This document shows positions 42,913-44,603 of a stretch of DNA of 44,603 nt, piece by piece. The stretch is from contig CASDYX010000013.1 in assembly GCA_949286215.1 (NCBI GenBank), forward strand, positions 1 to 44,603. The letters are read 5' to 3'. Under the pieces are notes generated by a model, which was not told where the DNA came from, did no database searches, and worked only from the letters and a program-made list of their open reading frames with translations. How positions within the stretch are numbered: the first letter of the stretch is position 1; each line of letters begins with the position of its first letter. The DNA is from an uncultured Pseudomonadota bacterium. Lineage in GTDB: Bacteria; Pseudomonadota; Alphaproteobacteria; RF32; CAG-239. The translations under genes and the position numbers were made by a program.

Positions 42913-43326
42913 ATGACAAACAGACCTCTAGACTTAGATAGTATCTCTTGCCTGAGTATTGATGATGATAAGTTTTCGCGGACATTTATCAAAACCGCAC
43001 TGTACCAAATCGGCATCAAATCGGTCAAAGAAGCGGCATCAGCCAGAGAGGCAATGGAAATACTTGCCAACTATAAGATAGACTTAATTTTGTTAGACCA
43101 AGTTATGCCCGAAAAAAGCGGAATAGAATTTGTGCAAGACATCAAAAAAATCTCCGCAAACGGCATTAACAATATTCCAATCATCATGATAACCGTTGAT
43201 ACCAAAGAAAAAACCGTATTAGACGCCAAAAACTTAGGCATAAAGGAATATGTTATCAAACCGATATCTCCCATAGCCTTAAAGAAAAGAATTTGTAGCG
43301 TCTTTGGCATAAAAGAAAGAGCATAA
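42913..43326 (+). CDS. Single-domain response regulator (CheY-like)
   Basis: A 137-residue receiver domain with no output domain. Conserved residues are all present: acidic pair in IDDD (17-19), phosphoacceptor Asp62 in LLDQVMP, Thr94 in MITVDT, and Lys116 in VIKPIS. It could be a phosphotransfer shuttle or bind a partner protein directly. No kinase is adjacent; the orphan kinase at 10622-12304 is the only one in the window. Short inverted repeats lie in the 62-base gap upstream. uppP follows two bases after its stop. Confidence 0.92.
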   Translation: MTNRPLDLDSISCLSIDDDKFSRTFIKTALYQIGIKSVKEAASAREAMEILANYKIDLILLDQVMPEKSGIEFVQDIKKISANGINNIPIIMITVDTKEKTVLDAKNLGIKEYVIKPISPIALKKRICSVFGIKERA

Positions 43327-43328
43327 AC

Positions 43329-44153
43329 GTGACTGATATCCATTTAATGTTATTGTCTGCCCTGCAAGGACTGACGGAATTTTTGCCTGTTAGTTCATCG
43401 GGACACCTGATTTTGTTTTCCAAATTCACCACTTTTCCGGATCAAGGCTTAGCGCTTGATGTTGCCGTCCATGTCGGTTCCATCATTGCCGTTATGATAT
43501 ATTTCTCAGAAACCATCTGGGAAATGGTCAAAGGCTTTTTGAAGAGCTATTGTATTCCAAATTTCAAAAACCCCGGTTCAAAACTGGCTTGGCTCATCAT
43601 CATCGGCACAATTCCGGCCGTAATTGCTGGCTTATTCTTAGTACAAAACGGAACAGACGAACTCCGTAGCGCCCGTCTCATTGGATGGACCATGCTGGGC
43701 TTTGGCATTGTTCTGTTCATTGCCGACAAAATAGGAATGACCATCCGCAAGATTGAACATTTAGGCATTTTAGATGCTATTTTAATTGGTCTTGCACAAT
43801 GCTTAGCACTCATCCCTGGCACTAGCCGTTCCGGCATCACCATCACCATGGGACGTTTCTTAGGTCTAGAAAGAAGAGAGGCTGCTAAATTTGCCATGCT
43901 TTTATCAATTCCTACAATCGCCGGTGCCGGCGTATTGGTAGGTTGGGATTTATACCAACAAGGAAACATCATGGAATTGATGTATGCGATGGACGGCATC
44001 ACCTACTCATTTATCGCTTCAATTTTAGCCATTTACATCATCATGTGGTGGTTAAAAAAATCAACCTTCTTACCATTTGTCATTTATCGCTTATGCTTAG
44101 GCAGTTATCTCTTACTTGACTCTTATGGCTATCTGGAAGAAATTTTAAAATAA
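43329..44153 (+). CDS. uppP: Undecaprenyl-diphosphate phosphatase
   Basis: UppP (BacA) dephosphorylates undecaprenyl pyrophosphate to regenerate the lipid carrier used by MraY and for lipopolysaccharide sugars. The 274-residue membrane protein carries both catalytic motifs: LQGLTEFLPVSSSGHLIL (residues 12-29) and PGTSRSGITITMGRFLGL near 160-177. It starts at GTG 43329. The response regulator gene is two bases upstream, so they are likely cotranscribed. Confidence 0.96.
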   Translation: MTDIHLMLLSALQGLTEFLPVSSSGHLILFSKFTTFPDQGLALDVAVHVGSIIAVMIYFSETIWEMVKGFLKSYCIPNFKNPGSKLAWLIIIGTIPAVIAGLFLVQNGTDELRSARLIGWTMLGFGIVLFIADKIGMTIRKIEHLGILDAILIGLAQCLALIPGTSRSGITITMGRFLGLERREAAKFAMLLSIPTIAGAGVLVGWDLYQQGNIMELMYAMDGITYSFIASILAIYIIMWWLKKSTFLPFVIYRLCLGSYLLLDSYGYLEEILK

Positions 44154-44157
44154 GTTC

Positions 44158-44186
44158 TTGCAATTTAGTAAGAATTAAGCTAAAAG
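44158..44186 (+). promoter_or_regulatory. Putative promoter for tRNA-Leu
   Basis: TTGCAA (44158-44163), a 17-base spacer and TAAAAG (44181-44186), predicting a start about 9 bases before the tRNA. The -35 lies just after the uppP stop codon. Confidence 0.5.
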
Positions 44187-44201
44187 AGAAAGCGAATTTA
44201 A

Positions 44202-44287
44202 GCCCTGGTGGCGAAATTGGTAGACGCGCATGCTTCAGGTGCATGTTGCCTCAGGCAGTGGAAGTTCAAGTCTTCTCCAGGGCACCA
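44202..44287 (+). tRNA. tRNA-Leu, anticodon CAG
   Basis: An 86-base tRNA including the encoded CCA. The acceptor GCCCTGG (44202-44208) pairs with CCAGGGC (44277-44283). The anticodon stem CATGC/GCATG holds the loop TTCAGGT with anticodon CAG at 44236-44238, reading CUG. A long variable arm with GCC/GGC and the TTCAAGT T-loop confirm a class II leucine tRNA. The discriminator A is at 44284. Confidence 0.97.
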
Positions 44288-44328
44288 CACTAAAAAAAGC
44301 TCCATTAGGAGCTTTTTTTAGTGTGGTG
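44283..44328 (+). terminator. 21-bp perfect palindrome at the tRNA 3' end, including a terminator
   Basis: Arms 44283-44303 and 44308-44328 are exact reverse complements around ATTA. The inner part (AAAAAAAGCTCC/GGAGCTTTTTTT) is an intrinsic terminator for tRNA-Leu. The outer eight pairs duplicate the last tRNA bases CACCA plus CAC as an inverted copy, which a terminator does not require. Confidence 0.85.
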
Positions 44329-44603
44329 AAACGTTTTGTTACTTAGCAAGGGAAGCGATAGCAACCGACGCTAAGGTTATAAAACGCTTGACCGAAGTGA
44401 AGTTGTTGAGCTTATAAATAAGCGAAACCTACGAAGCAAGACCACTAACAAAAGCTCCATTAGGAGCTTTTTTTAGTGTGGTGAAACGTTTTGTTACTTA
44501 GCGAGGAAAGCGATAGCAACCGACGCTAAGGTTATAAAACGCTTGACCGAAGTGAAGTTGTTGAGCTTATAAATAAGCGAAACCTACGAAGCAAGACCAC
44601 TAA
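44294..44603. repeat. Two head-to-tail copies of a 155-bp repeat
   Basis: Unit 1 (44294-44448) and unit 2 (44449-44603) differ at three of 155 positions (44294/44449, 44348/44503, 44352/44507). Each starts with the GCTCC-ATTA-GGAGC hairpin and T run, and ends with ACCACTAA, echoing the tRNA end ACCACACTAA. Inside each, TTAGC/GCTAA and CGTTTT/AAAACG can form one stem (44332-44386 in unit 1), GCTTAT/ATAAGC a second, and the outer TAGTG/ACCACTA a closing stem, so the unit could fold as one structured RNA. I see no open reading frame of note. The window ends exactly at the end of unit 2. Confidence 0.93.

Noticed and set aside
44202..44287. Phage or genomic-island attachment site at tRNA-Leu
   Set aside because: No integrase gene lies within the window, and the repeated part shared with the next units is only about ACCA-CTAA, too short to call an att core.
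44294..44603. CRISPR array at the right end
   Set aside because: The units are 155 bp and directly adjacent with no unique spacers and no cas genes nearby.

Overview
The window reads as an uncultured, AT-rich alphaproteobacterium, possibly a gut-type lineage; that placement is inference from gene order and protein style, not from a marker search. The strongest taxonomic signals are three gene orders typical of Alphaproteobacteria: kdsD-lptC-lptA-lptB-rpoN-hpf-ptsN with a DUF1150 gene at its end, lnt-XRE regulator-metK-trmB, and an FtsZ with a long acidic tail. Almost every gene is a core housekeeping gene, so this is mainly chromosomal backbone with a few accessory patches.

Layout. Positions 1-3440 (minus) hold the str operon rpsL-rpsG-fusA-tuf, read from a strong promoter at about 3411-3439 that lies inside an inverted repeat; tuf is cut by the window start. 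A small membrane protein gene (3664-4113, minus) is divergent from the envelope/nitrogen block at 4302-10246: kdsD and lptCAB make and export lipopolysaccharide, followed by sigma-54, the ribosome hibernation factor and the nitrogen PTS protein. Then come DUF1150 (minus), an orphan membrane histidine kinase, infA, and a hairpin-rich relic that looks like an IS200/IS605 end. The minus block 12759-16648 carries a DedA protein, folD, yggU, yggT, a 368-residue protein of unknown function and a TerB-like protein. The plus block 16834-23821 carries miaB-phoH-ybeY-lnt, then the XRE regulator, metK and trmB. A secreted protein, ackA and pta follow on minus.

The plus block 26845-37756 has ndk, a DUF2066 protein, a PerM/AI-2E-type permease, then a pared-down division and cell-wall cluster: mraY-ftsW-murG-murB-ftsQ-ftsA, a terminator, and separately promoted ftsZ. 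The cluster lacks the usual murD, murC and ddl at their customary places. After an OmpA-type lipoprotein comes an accessory island on minus (38596-40500) of four unrecognised small genes, none with a clear Shine-Dalgarno sequence. The right end has xseA, an M23 endopeptidase, a single-domain response regulator, uppP, tRNA-Leu(CAG), and two head-to-tail 155-bp repeat units that run to the last base.

Functionally the window joins translation (S12, S7, EF-G, EF-Tu, IF-1, HPF, MiaB, YbeY, TrmB), envelope assembly (LPS transport, lipid II synthesis and recycling, lipoprotein acylation, peptidoglycan hydrolysis) and division. Acetate kinase with phosphotransacetylase suggests an acetate-forming or acetate-using energy metabolism. 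The least explained sequences are the tRNA-adjacent tandem repeats, the relic after infA, the palindromic str promoter, the 38.6-40.5 kb island and the TerB-linked 368-residue protein.
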